DNA from: JBGMEA01 sp964444065
GTDB lineage: Bacteria > Bacillota > Clostridia > Eubacteriales > Anaerofustaceae
Direction: 5' to 3'
DNA length: 64,000 bases
NCBI GenBank assembly: GCA_964444065.1
Contig: CAYUFL010000003.1
Location: 1-64,000, forward strand
The position numbers were made by a program, and so were the translations under genes. The notes below the pieces were generated by a model. That model saw nothing but the letters and a program-made list of their open reading frames with translations. It had not been told where the DNA came from and searched no databases. The number at the start of each line of letters is the position of its first letter. Within the stretch, counting starts at the first letter, position 1. Below are positions 8,640 through 16,623 of the stretch, piece after piece.

Positions 8640-8738
8640 TTAACCTACATAGCTAATAATTATATTGACATGTGGGTTAAATCATGTTACAATTCTACTA
8701 ACCTACAAAACAACTTATTATCACTATTGTAGGTTAAA
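8640..8738 (+). promoter_or_regulatory. Promoter with four operator half-sites ahead of the 102-aa gene
   Basis: Consensus promoter: TTGACA (8665-8670), 17-bp spacer, TACAAT (8688-8693). Four copies of a 10-bp half-site (TTAACCTACA or its complement) lie at 8640-8649, 8671-8680, 8698-8707 and 8728-8737, in alternating orientation and spaced about 30 bp. One lies inside the spacer and another abuts the ribosome site. This is typical of an autoregulated toxin-antitoxin promoter. Confidence 0.85.
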
Positions 8739-8750
8739 GGAGCAACCACG

Positions 8751-9059
8751 ATGGCGATTTTGGATGATGTACTCAAAGAAGAATATGACAGATTGAACCG
8801 CATGGAATTCGCCTATCAAAAAGAGCTTTCCATTCTCGGCGATGCGGCGAAGGGTTCCGTTCGCATGAAACCGATCAACGGAAAGCGCTACCCCTATCGG
8901 CAGTATCGTGAAGGAGATCGGATCAAGAGCGACTTCATCCCAAAAGAAAATTTGAGCAATGTGCAAAGCGCCATCAGCCGCAGAAAAGAATTGCAGGACG
9001 GAATGAAACGCCTGAAGGCGGAGAAGAAGCGATTGGAGAAAATGATTTCGCATGGATAA
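8751..9059 (+). CDS. Small DUF6788-like protein, possible antitoxin/regulator
   Basis: A 102-residue protein with a helical N-terminus, a central segment GSVRMKPINGKRYPYRQYREG (about residues 35-55) resembling DUF6788-type small proteins, and a basic C-terminal coiled coil (ISRRKELQDGMKRLKAEKKRLEKM). Start at 8751 with AAAGGAG seven bases upstream. Its stop overlaps the start of the nucleotidyltransferase gene by 8 bases, so the two are coupled. An autoregulatory-looking promoter with four half-sites precedes it. By position and size it would be the antitoxin or DNA-binding partner; this is inference, as no DNA-binding fold is obvious. Confidence 0.7.
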   Translation: MAILDDVLKEEYDRLNRMEFAYQKELSILGDAAKGSVRMKPINGKRYPYRQYREGDRIKSDFIPKENLSNVQSAISRRKELQDGMKRLKAEKKRLEKMISHG

Positions 9060-9708
9060 AGAATATTCGGAGTTTTGGGAATGTATCGATTTCCTGTATC
9101 AAAATGATGCATTGGATCATATTATACTCATCGGAAGTTGGGCGGAATACATTTATGAAAAGAGCGCCATTTTAAAAGATTTTACGAAACCTCTGCGAAC
9201 ACTTGATATCGATTTACTGATCAGAAATAAAAATATACCGAACAAACAACTCAATCTGATCCAAGCTGCGAAATCTGCAGGATATTTGATTGACGAAGAC
9301 AGACTGACAGGTGCAACGAAATTGTACTCCGTAAAAGCCTCGTTGGAAATTGAGTTTCTGATTCATCAGATGGGCAGCGGTAATGAACCAACGTTAAGCA
9401 CTAATTTGGGTGTCAATGCACAAGCGTTGCGCCATTTGTCGATTTTAGAAAAGAATCATCTAACATAAAATATAATGAATTATCCGATTAAGGTTCCGTT
9501 ACCCGAATCATATTTCTTGCATAAAATTATTATTAATAAAGATCGAAACAAAGGGATATTAAAGAAAGCCGAAAAAGATATGCAGGCACTTTTGAATCTA
9601 AAAGACTATATTGATAAAGAAAAATGCAGACTGATATATGATAGGTTAACGAAAAAAGAACAAAAAACAGTCTCAGCCTTTCTCGAAAAAATTGATTTTG
9701 AACTATAA
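9052..9708 (+). pseudogene. Nucleotidyltransferase-like gene interrupted by an in-frame TAA
   Basis: First part, 9052-9468: a 138-residue protein with the DNA-polymerase-beta-type motif GSW (about residue 26) and, further on, LDIDLLI, matching GS-x(n)-D-x-D. A TAA at 9466-9468 ends it, but the same frame continues after two codons with an ATG (9475) and 77 more residues (PLPESYFLHKIIINKDRNKGILKKAEKDMQALL..., to 9708). These read like the C-terminal half of the same family. An intact gene would give about 218 residues. So it is either a nonsense-inactivated toxin-like transferase or two separately translated pieces; the second ATG has no strong ribosome site. It is coupled to the upstream 102-aa gene. 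The sequence is more AT-rich than its neighbours. Confidence 0.75.
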
Positions 9709-9786
9709 AAAAAGGACGGATCACTCCGCCCTTTTTTATTGCTCAATACTACGGCAGCACCACGCACGCGACTTTCAAATCCGCGC
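9703..9786. repeat. Right direct repeat bounding the cassette
   Basis: Partner of 8543-8627, offset 1159-1160 bp. It overlaps the true 3' end of the phage gene (stop at 9749) and contains a hairpin (GGACGGA/TCCGCCC, 9714-9731) that also serves as terminator for the nucleotidyltransferase frame. Confidence 0.9.
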
Positions 9787-10102
9787 TTCCGCCCTTTACC
9801 ACCAACATCCCTTTGTTCGTGCCGGACGTGTTCACATATCTCCCGCTCTCCACCACAGCGCAGCCCTTCGCGCCCGCGGCAAGCGTAAACGACAGATCGG
9901 TCGTGCCCTGAATGCCGTTCCCTGCTTCGATTGTGCCCGCAATCGGGCTCGCGCCGGCATTTTCCAAAAGGATTAAAATTTTGTTGTCCGCTTCGTCGTA
10001 GGCAATGCATGCCCCGACTGTTGCGTCCGATGCGACCGCAGCCGGCATGGCGCCGATCTGGTTTCTGGTCAGTTTTGTTTTTGTTATCGTTACGATAGCC
10101 AT
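9749..10102 (-). CDS. Small phage structural protein (head-decoration-like)
   Basis: A 117-residue, Ala/Gly/Val-rich beta-type protein (MAIVTITKTKLTRNQIG opening; GMLVVKGGSADLKVACVVLP end) resembling small capsid-accessory or head-decoration proteins encoded beside phage capsid genes. AGGAGA precedes the ATG at 10102. It lies downstream of the capsid gene on the same strand, separated by a 650-bp spacer with hairpin repeats. Its last codons and terminator are duplicated at 8543-8627, flanking an inserted cassette. The assignment is by composition and neighbourhood. Confidence 0.65.
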   Translation of the reverse strand: MAIVTITKTKLTRNQIGAMPAAVASDATVGACIAYDEADNKILILLENAGASPIAGTIEAGNGIQGTTDLSFTLAAGAKGCAVVESGRYVNTSGTNKGMLVVKGGSADLKVACVVLP

Positions 10103-10512
10103 ATATTTCTCCTGTTTTTTTATTTATTGTGTTCTCCTCCCTAATGCTTCTCTTGCACATTATTCGGTCTCAACCGGTTTGGGGGGAGGAATTGAGCATG
10201 ATAAGACGAACGTTGCATGTTCTGAAAGGTTTTGATGGAAATCAATCGCGGGGTATATGAATTTCAGCCGCACTATACGGAATACAAACCCATTATACGC
10301 CGAGATAGATTACCCAAAACCTTGAAGGTAACATGCAGTAAGGGTTATCTGCGATAACCTTTTGCACCGCTTTTGAAGGGCCCGGTGAACTTTATCACAA
10401 TGCCAAAATTCATGCCCTTCATGAGCGAGTCTTGCAGAGCGAATCACCTTAAAGCGGTTTGCTGCCGCCAACGCGGCAAAAGATGATCTGTCACAGAAGA
10501 TATCGACTTCTG

Positions 10513-10566
10513 CAACGCAGCAAGCAGGCTCACTCAAATGCTATAGATGCAAAGCCTGCGGTTCGT
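10513..10566. repeat. Partial copy C of the hairpin-rich element
   Basis: Has CAACGCAGCAAG followed by a hairpin (GCAGGCT 10524-10530 / AGCCTGC 10553-10559) and CGGTTCG. This is the same 3' layout as the two full copies, but no 5' outer arm is found. It shares TTCTGCAACGC and GCAAGC with copy A. Confidence 0.6.
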
Positions 10567-10595
10567 TTCTTTCATCAAGCCAAACTATCGGCTGT

Positions 10596-10744
10596 CTGAA
10601 AGAGGCAAAGGCAAGGCGCAGGATCGTTCTGACGAGTGCCGCGTATTATAACATACGCAAACGAGAAAGAACGTTTCTGCAACGCCGCAAGCAAACCTTC
10701 ATCAAATTTTATTAATCAAAAGGTTTGCGGTTTGCCTCTTTCAG
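10596..10744. repeat. Structured hairpin element, full copy A
   Basis: Outer arms are a perfect 14-bp inverted repeat (CTGAAAGAGGCAAA 10596-10609 / TTTGCCTCTTTCAG 10731-10744). Inside are the conserved blocks GCAAGGCGCAGGA, GACGAGTGCCGC and CAACGCCGCAAG, an inner hairpin (GCGTAT/ATACGC), a middle stem (CGTTCT/AGAACG) and a 3' hairpin (GCAAACCTT/AAGGTTTGC). It lies just beyond the stop codon of the capsid gene. Copy B at 19188-19321 keeps blocks and pairings while its arms differ. Confidence 0.8.
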
Positions 10745-10751
10745 CGGTCGA

Positions 10752-11567
10752 TTAGGCTTTGCGGGCGCGTATGACGTAAAGCTCTTTCGGTCTTACCACT
10801 TTCGCCCCGTACACATCCAAACCTTTGAGCGCATCCGCAAACAAATTGTGCGGACGGTACGCTTCCGTCTTTTCGATCTGACCGGCGAAGGCGATCGCTT
10901 TCTTGGTTTTGATCATCATGTAATCGTCCGTGCCGTCGTTGTACAGATTGTTTGACAGCTTCACGGGCGCACCGTTGTACATGCCGATGATGCCTTTTTT
11001 CACCAGATCGACATTGTCGGTGTACAAATCGGTCAGTTTGTCTTTGAACAGATTGTAGAACCAGGTCGTGATAATGATGCTCGTCTGTTCGCTCACTTTC
11101 ACACCGTTGTTCCACAGATATTCGAAGGCCGCATCCACCGCTGCTTTCGCGCCGTCCGCTGTGGTGATCGCCGCGCTTGCGCTCAATGCGCCCGCTTCGG
11201 GTGCCAACGATGCGAGGAACGTGTCCCTTGCCTCCGCCAATCCCACGGCGCTCTCTTCGGTCAGTTTTTCCATCAGCCCGTCGATGCCCTGCGCTTTGTC
11301 CACATCGTCCACCATGAAGTTGAAGAACTTCGCGCGGTTGATGTCGAGGTATACGCTGGAATCCGGCACCTTTTCGGGGTCGCCGATGTCTTCTCCCGTG
11401 TAGTCGCCGATGGTCGGTCGTCCTACGCCGAGAATTTTGATGCGTTCCCCGTATTTGATTTCGCCCTCAAACGTGTAATCGCAGTCTTCGTGCAATACAC
11501 ACAGTTTGCCGAGCTCTCCCTGAATATATTTGGACCAGAAGTCCGGTTTAAAATTCTGATATGACAT
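10752..11567 (-). CDS. Phage major capsid protein
   Basis: A 271-residue protein of the HK97/P22-type major capsid class: MSYQNFKPDFWSKYIQGEL start, a central Ala-rich helix region, and a C-terminal domain (WFYNLFKDKLTDLYTDNVDLVKKG; ALKGLDVYGAKVVRPKELYVIRARKA). Such proteins build the procapsid shell on a scaffold. The ATG at 11567 follows AGGAGAAAACAT. The upstream gene is a scaffold-like protein on the same strand, the normal phage order. It is slightly short for the family but looks complete. There is no tail, portal or lysis gene nearby. Confidence 0.87.
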   Translation of the reverse strand: MSYQNFKPDFWSKYIQGELGKLCVLHEDCDYTFEGEIKYGERIKILGVGRPTIGDYTGEDIGDPEKVPDSSVYLDINRAKFFNFMVDDVDKAQGIDGLMEKLTEESAVGLAEARDTFLASLAPEAGALSASAAITTADGAKAAVDAAFEYLWNNGVKVSEQTSIIITTWFYNLFKDKLTDLYTDNVDLVKKGIIGMYNGAPVKLSNNLYNDGTDDYMMIKTKKAIAFAGQIEKTEAYRPHNLFADALKGLDVYGAKVVRPKELYVIRARKA

Positions 11568-11606
11568 ATGTTTTCTCCTGTTTTTTTATTTCGGACAGTC
11601 GTCATC

Positions 11607-11670
11607 GTAAGGAACGCATTTCATGCGTTCCTACATTTCATGCGTTCCTACATTTCATGCGTTCCTTACC
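11607..11670. repeat. REP-like palindrome with 18-bp tandem expansion
   Basis: GTAAGGAACGCATTTC, then ATGCGTTCCTAC; the 18-bp unit CATTTCATGCGTTCCTA plus flanking base is repeated in tandem three times, so one left arm faces three right arms. It sits between scaffold and capsid genes. Confidence 0.85.
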
Positions 11671-11689
11671 CACCCGCCGCGATTTCGAA

Positions 11690-12529
11690 TCATCTCCAAC
11701 GTGTCATCGATTTGCGCACCCGCGCCATCACCTTCGGGTTTTCGTAATCCTTTGCGGACAAACGATCCACTTCCTCGGGCGAGTAGTATTCTTTCTCGGG
11801 AGACATCCCTCCCGAACGTGCGCTTCCCGCACTCGGCGGAGAATCTTTCACACCTCGGCGATTGCTGGCAGTCTGCGCTTCGTACGCAGTCACCGCGTCC
11901 ACTTCTCCCGTCAGCATCAGACGCAGATACACTTCCCCGAGCTCCCATACATTCTTGCACTTCACATCGGGATAGACTGCTTTGATCTGCCGCATGTCCC
12001 GCTCGAATGTCCGCTCGTCGATAATCTCATGTGCCCATTGCAGGCTCGGATCATCGGCAGAAGCTTGCTTCCTATCCTGAGGTTCGATTTGTCCGTCGTC
12101 TTGATTTTCCCCCGTACCGATTTCGGCAGGTATCGTTTCGTCTGTTTTCTCTTTTGTTCGCAACTGCGCCGCAATCTCCTCCGCGCTGCCTTCATACCCT
12201 GCTTTTTGCAGACTCTCAAGCAATCGTTCATGCCCTTCGTACTCCCGACGCACTTCCTGTTCGCGCTGTCTGTTCATAGCGTTCAGCCGCTGTGAGAATG
12301 CTTTGGTCGTGCTCACTTCGCTTTGCGTTTCTGCGCTTTTCGCGTTCGTCTGTGCTCCTTTTACCGCTGCTTTCGGTTTTGCCTGTTTGCCGGCAGGTGC
12401 AGTTTCGGAGGTTTTGACGGAGGCAACTCCTGCATTTGCGGCAGAGGCGGTGCTGCCGCTGTCCGCCATTACTGAGGTTCCGGAATCGGAAGGTGTAGCG
12501 GACGGATTATCAGCCGTATGTTCGTTCAT
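11690..12529 (-). CDS. Phage scaffold / capsid assembly protein
   Basis: A 279-residue, highly charged protein: an acidic Ser/Thr/Ala-rich N-terminus (about 1-75), a long helical coiled-coil middle (AMNRQREQEVRREYEGHERLLESLQKAG), and a C-terminal part (DPSLQWAHEIIDERTFERDMRQIKAVYPD) typical of phage scaffolding proteins. Start at 12529 chosen because AGGAGAAAACA immediately precedes it; a longer in-frame extension upstream has no ribosome site. It precedes the capsid gene, as in most head modules. The family call rests on composition, order and the coiled coil. Confidence 0.8.
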   Translation of the reverse strand: MNEHTADNPSATPSDSGTSVMADSGSTASAANAGVASVKTSETAPAGKQAKPKAAVKGAQTNAKSAETQSEVSTTKAFSQRLNAMNRQREQEVRREYEGHERLLESLQKAGYEGSAEEIAAQLRTKEKTDETIPAEIGTGENQDDGQIEPQDRKQASADDPSLQWAHEIIDERTFERDMRQIKAVYPDVKCKNVWELGEVYLRLMLTGEVDAVTAYEAQTASNRRGVKDSPPSAGSARSGGMSPEKEYYSPEEVDRLSAKDYENPKVMARVRKSMTRWR

Positions 12530-13278
12530 TGTTTTCTCCTGTTTCGTTTTGTCGGCGGGGTTCGGAACGATACCGTTTTGCAGCCGTCTTTGCATGCGCG
12601 GAACCTGTCGGATCATATTTCCCGGGCAAACAAAAAACACTCTCTCGAGTGTCGTGATTGCATCTTGCATATCTTGTAGTTTGCATTTATTGTAATATGC
12701 AATATTGCTGATATCGGAACGTTTTCGCGCACATTTTCCCGAAAGGCGGGCTCCTTTGCGAAAACCATTCACACTTGCATTCTAGCACCGCATATTCGGA
12801 CATGGTATGACGGACACCGCCGATTGCAACTGCTCCGCGTATTTACTGTGGAACCCTTACACCTTTTGGACAAAAAAAGAAAAAGGACTGCATCCGCACG
12901 CCCGCGTGTATTTCCTTTCTCTTTCTCTTTACTTCTCTTCTTTTCTCTTAGGCAGGAATCAGTCGGGAATTGCTCCGGAACCATTCCGGAAAAAACACAG
13001 AATGATTCGAGAGATTTTTAAGAATAGGATGATAACCGATTGTCGCAGTCAGACACTGACAAGTATCCGGCATGAAACAGACTATCAAAAAACACGCAAA
13101 ATTCTCACGCGGAACAGTTCGGACGCTCAGCGCATGGCTTCGGCACGCACGCCGATACACCTCCCAAAACAAAAAAAGAGCATCACCATTGAAATGATAC
13201 GAACTCCGAATGTAAGGCAAAACCGAACACTTGAGGCGCACTTCACATGGGCTGCTCTTTATACTGCATGCAATTGTT
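12530..13278. other. Non-coding stretch upstream of the scaffold gene
   Basis: No supported gene. The open frame on the plus strand (12807-13298) has no ribosome site and a low-complexity, family-free translation. A short hairpin ACACTCTCTCGAGTGT lies near 12640. A portal gene would be expected around here in an intact phage head module and is absent. Confidence 0.5.
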
Positions 13279-13701
13279 TTATTTGTTTTCCTCAATAAAT
13301 GTCAGCACTTTTTCTTTGATGCGATCACGCAGTGCCGCTGTCTTTGCGCGAATTTCTTCCGCGGTTCCCGTATAATCCTCGGGATCTTCCAGATTCCAGT
13401 GCAATTTTTTGGAAACCCCCGGGAAGATCGGGCATTCCGCTTCTCTGGCTCTGTCGCAGACCGTAACGATATATCCGAAAAATCTGCCGGATTGAAAGAC
13501 ATCGTTGACGCTTTGCGTTTTCTTTGCGCTCAGGTCAATGCCTGCCTCTTTCATCACATCGATGACGACCGGATTCAGTTCAGTCGGTTCAAAACCCGCA
13601 CTTTCCGCTGCAAATTCTTCGCCGCCGTATTGATTCAGAAATGCTTCCGCCATCTGGCTTCTGGCAGCGTTATGTACACACAAAAACAGTATTTTTTTCA
13701 T
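13279..13701 (-). CDS. arsC: Arsenate reductase, thioredoxin-coupled type
   Basis: Reduces arsenate to arsenite using a disulfide cascade. The 140-residue protein has the low-molecular-weight phosphatase loop C8-VHNAA-R14-S and two further cysteines, Cys82 and Cys90 (TVCDRAREAECPIFPG), matching the triple-Cys mechanism of thioredoxin-coupled ArsC. The start at 13701 is fixed by AAGGAGATCAA; the longer frame upstream has no support. It is monocistronic. No ars regulator or pump is adjacent; an acr3-arsC pair at 63 kb and an arsR-permease cluster at 36 kb may work with it. Confidence 0.93.
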   Translation of the reverse strand: MKKILFLCVHNAARSQMAEAFLNQYGGEEFAAESAGFEPTELNPVVIDVMKEAGIDLSAKKTQSVNDVFQSGRFFGYIVTVCDRAREAECPIFPGVSKKLHWNLEDPEDYTGTAEEIRAKTAALRDRIKEKVLTFIEENK

Positions 13702-14406
13702 TTGATCTCCTTCATGGACGCACGTCGGTGAGCCGAATCGGCATATTAATTCAATCATACCGATAAGGTGTGTTTTCCACCATCTGCTAGCCCTGTATTT
13801 CATGTAAAGTTTTACTGTAATTTATCAGATGACTGCATATCATCCATCCTGAAAAACGCTGCTTCGGTTCCATGCAAAAGAACACGGATACACGATCTTT
13901 GTCCTACAAGCGCATGATTGTTCGAAAAACACCAGAGCGGACGAAGTGATTTTCAGTGATCGCATCACTCATCCGACGTTTTTTTCGCCTGCGGTATAGG
14001 CATGGTTACGCGCTTCCTGCCGAAAACGAAGATTTATCGATTATATACATATTACCGAATATATTTTATTTATATAAATAGGTATTTATCAAGAAACGGA
14101 CATTCGTACCTACCGCACCCGATTCCAAGACAGCAAAAAACCCGTCGCGGCGGAAGCAATGGCTGACGGGTTTTTAGTGAGGTGGCGTTCAATGAGATTT
14201 GGAAATACGTTCTGTGATGATCATACAGCAAACAAACTACCTGCGGAATCAACATTTGGTGAAACTTGTGTAAATAATGAATAAATCATTTACGGCAACG
14301 GTAATTGCAGCATTTATTTATTGTATTTTGCAATTATTGTCATTTGTTATTCGCTGTAAATCGTACACCGTATTCACGTAATAATCGAGTTTCCCATATA
14401 CAAAGA
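13702..14406. other. Intergenic region without a recognisable gene
   Basis: Apart from the terminator at 14136-14175 there is a possible hairpin with T run (CGGA...GTGAT/ATCAC...TCCG, about 13937-13992). Otherwise the sequence is AT-rich with no supported frame. Confidence 0.5.
14136..14175. terminator. Hairpin terminator
   Basis: Stem AAAAACCCGTC / GACGGGTTTTT. It is symmetric, so it could act in both directions. It lies in the long spacer downstream of the flavodoxin-fold reductase operon. Confidence 0.8.
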
Positions 14407-15117
14407 TCAGCTTTTTTGCCTCAGGTACGGTGTGCGCCTCATTTCTTTCTTCTTGAGTCCGTTCTTTTTCGCGTTGCCGTTCCATCCGAGATTACCCATA
14501 AAAAAGTACATTTTTCGCGGGAATTTTACATCCAACAAAATATTCTGTCTCTGAATGACAGTTCCTTCCGATGTTTCGCGTGCCATTATTTCAAATGCCC
14601 CGCATAATTTCTCCATCATATTTTTAATCAGCGGAATCTCTTTCGCACCGAGTATCATGCCCCCGCCCCCAATCATCACCCCGAAACGGAATTGCGCATC
14701 GGAAGCATCTGCGAATTGCCCGATGACGCGCACGGCTTCTTCATTGATTTCAGGTTCCGGAAACCCGCAATTAACCACGGCGTATACATTTGAGCGTGTT
14801 GACGTCTCCCGATTCTTTTCGCGGTAGGAAGCGTAATCTTCCAGAAACTGCATCAAAAGTCCCGGAAGACAAAAGAAATACAGCGGGAAGATCATCAGCA
14901 GTGCGTCCGCTTTGTTCATTGCGGCAAAATCCGCTTCGTTCCGCTCTTGCGCATTGCTTTTTCTCACATCGATGCGGATGGGACTGATGTTATTGCGCGC
15001 AAAGACTTCATTCGCCATATCCGCCAAATAAGAAGAAACAGCCGGGTCGGCAGACGGTTTCGGACTCGCACTGATGATTGCGATCGTTTTNNNNNNNNNN
15101 GTTTTTTTGCTGTTCAT
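14407..15117 (-). CDS. Flavodoxin-fold NAD(P)H/FMN reductase (contains assembly gap)
   Basis: FMN-dependent reductase or iron-sulfur-flavoprotein-like enzyme. Visible: beta-1 and phosphate loop (KTIAIISASPKPSADPAVSSYLADM), the strand DALLMIFPLYFFCLPGLLMQFLEDY, and VYAVVNCGFPEPEIN. These are typical of the NADPH-dependent FMN reductase family. A run of ten N (15091-15100) falls just after the start codon, so about three residues near the N-terminus are unknown and the true gap length may differ. The start overlaps the stop of the next gene by four bases, indicating an operon read leftwards. A basic tail (KKNGLKKKEMRRTPYLRQKS) ends the protein. Confidence 0.8.
   Translation of the reverse strand: MNSKKXXXXKTIAIISASPKPSADPAVSSYLADMANEVFARNNISPIRIDVRKSNAQERNEADFAAMNKADALLMIFPLYFFCLPGLLMQFLEDYASYREKNRETSTRSNVYAVVNCGFPEPEINEEAVRVIGQFADASDAQFRFGVMIGGGGMILGAKEIPLIKNMMEKLCGAFEIMARETSEGTVIQRQNILLDVKFPRKMYFFMGNLGWNGNAKKNGLKKKEMRRTPYLRQKS
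15091..15100. other. Assembly gap (10 N)
   Basis: Ten unresolved bases inside the start region of the reductase gene. With ten N the reading frame stays open across the gap. Confidence 1.
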
Positions 15118-15674
15118 AAACTGCCTCCTTTTCGTTCAAATCGAATACCGGAAAGTTCGCCGCGCAATGCGGTTTCATCCCCGTTCCAAAACAGCACTTC
15201 CACGCTCGAACGATGCTTTTTGTTGATATCAAAAAATAGCTTTTGTTCGGTTTCGCTCAGTTCGCTGCCGTACCCGATCATCACAAGCTTCGGATAATCA
15301 GGATAACGCGGCGGGTGGATCGTGGAACCGTCCGCGCGTATTTCAAAATATGGCAGCATATTCGGCAACCATCGGTCAACCACATTCTTCATGGTTGATC
15401 CGAACTGTCCGAATCTCAGCGGAATCAGCATAATAACCGCATCGCTGTTCATCTGTTTTTTGTTCAACTCGGCAATGCTGTCTTTGATGACACACTCGCC
15501 CGGCGTTTTCACCCAGCAGCCGAAACACCCCATGCAAGGCGCGATTTCTCCGCGTCCCACTGAGCATTCTTCCCTTTCGCAACCGGGTAAATCAAAATAA
15601 TGCCACAGACATTCTTTGATTTTCTCATAAGATTCGGTTTGTGCGTCCCGGTCGGATATCAGCAACAATTTCAT
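15114..15674 (-). CDS. Iron-sulfur flavoprotein / NADPH-dependent FMN reductase
   Basis: A 186-residue flavodoxin-fold protein with the compact cysteine cluster CMGCFGCWVKTPGEC (about residues 47-61), which in this family either binds an iron-sulfur cluster or acts as a redox thiol group. An NAD(P)H:FMN reductase core follows (VIMLIPLRFGQFGSTMKNVVDRW). It is the first gene of a two-gene operon with another flavodoxin-fold protein and is divergent from a TetR gene. Two perfect palindromes in the shared promoter region make TetR control very likely. Probably part of a response to quinone-like or electrophilic compounds (inference). Confidence 0.85.
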   Translation of the reverse strand: MKLLLISDRDAQTESYEKIKECLWHYFDLPGCEREECSVGRGEIAPCMGCFGCWVKTPGECVIKDSIAELNKKQMNSDAVIMLIPLRFGQFGSTMKNVVDRWLPNMLPYFEIRADGSTIHPPRYPDYPKLVMIGYGSELSETEQKLFFDINKKHRSSVEVLFWNGDETALRGELSGIRFERKGGSL

Positions 15675-15685
15675 AATTCACCTCG

Positions 15686-15745
15686 AATGTTAACGTTGTT
15701 AACATTACAGTACCACATCATGTTTACTTTGTCAACATGATGTGG
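15686..15745. promoter_or_regulatory. Divergent promoter with two perfect TetR-type operators
   Basis: Operator 1: AATGTTAAC-GTT-GTTAACATT (15686-15706). Operator 2: CCACATCATGTT, nine-base spacer, AACATGATGTGG (15713-15745). A leftward promoter (TTGACA 15735-15730, 17-bp spacer, TACTGT 15712-15707) and a rightward one (TTTACT 15723-15728, 17 bp, TAAAAT 15746-15751) both lie across operator 2, so one bound dimer would block both. Confidence 0.85.
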
Positions 15746-15779
15746 TAAAATTTAACTATAACATCTGAAAGGCGTAGTC

Positions 15780-16373
15780 ATGGCAAGCAGTTATCACCAC
15801 GGCGATCTGAAAACACAACTGATTAACCAAGGTCTGTCCATTCTGGACAAAGAAGGCTACGACAAACTGTCGATGCGCAAAGTCGCACAAGCCTGCGGCG
15901 TCAGTCAGACTGCACCATATCGTCATTTCAAGGATAAAGACGCACTTGTAACCGCGATTCTCAATGAGGCACTCGGCAAATTTGACAGCGCTCTGCGCGC
16001 GGCGGCACAATCCAGCAGCGATCCGAATTTGTCCCTCAGACGCATGGGCATCGCATATGTCCGATTTTTTGCCGAGAATCCTTCTTACCTGCGGGTCATG
16101 TTCCTTACCGATTATTCAAACAACATCGGCAATCTGTTCTGTTCGCCCGAGGATCATCTGAAAAGCGGGCATCCGTTTGCAACGTTTTACGAAGCGGTGC
16201 TGCATTACAAGCAACTCGGTACGAGCAGTATGCAACTCAATGAACTGCTGATTTATTGCTGGGGTCTTGTGCACGGTATTGCTGTACTGATCGTCAGCAA
16301 CAGTCTGCCGTTCAGCGCAGATGCCATTGCCATTGCGGAAAACACGATCATGAATCGGGATTTTTTGAAGTAA
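15780..16373 (+). CDS. TetR/AcrR family regulator (WHG-type C-terminus)
   Basis: A 197-residue repressor. The N-terminal HTH occupies about residues 7-55 (SMRKVAQACGVSQTAPYRHFKDKDALVTAI, a textbook TetR recognition segment). The C-terminal ligand domain ends with LLIYCWGLVHGIAVLIVSN, the WxxxHG pattern of TetR_C_33/WHG proteins. Start at 15780 with GAAAGG upstream. Divergent from the two flavodoxin-fold reductases, with perfect palindromes in the gap. Very likely represses both itself and that operon. Confidence 0.93.
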   Translation: MASSYHHGDLKTQLINQGLSILDKEGYDKLSMRKVAQACGVSQTAPYRHFKDKDALVTAILNEALGKFDSALRAAAQSSSDPNLSLRRMGIAYVRFFAENPSYLRVMFLTDYSNNIGNLFCSPEDHLKSGHPFATFYEAVLHYKQLGTSSMQLNELLIYCWGLVHGIAVLIVSNSLPFSADAIAIAENTIMNRDFLK

Positions 16374-16582
16374 CAGGATTCCGGAAACACAGTGCTCCGG
16401 TCGGAATTTACCGAAAGACGCAAATTCGAAAACGAATCTGCTTGTATTTGTATATTACATTATATTTGTTATGCAACTATTGTATTTATCAGTCTTTCAA
16501 AAATCATGTTTCATAATGCTGTTCGGAAAATACCTTTTCTTATAATTGTATCTTACATCTATTGCATATGACATATAAAAAA

Positions 16583-16606
16583 GACATCGGAAATCATACC
16601 GATGCC
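16583..16606 (-). terminator. Terminator of the esterase gene
   Basis: GACATCGG/CCGATGCC stem (one G-T pair), followed on the minus strand by six T's. Confidence 0.8.
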
Positions 16607-16623
16607 TTAGCATGTTTCCTGTT

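Noticed and set aside
10310..10537. Minus-strand frame of 75 codons
   Set aside because: Overlaps the partial hairpin element and has no supporting ribosome site; considered non-coding.
12807..13298. Plus-strand frame of 163 codons upstream of arsC
   Set aside because: No ribosome site, low-complexity composition and no domain; overlaps the arsC 3' end.
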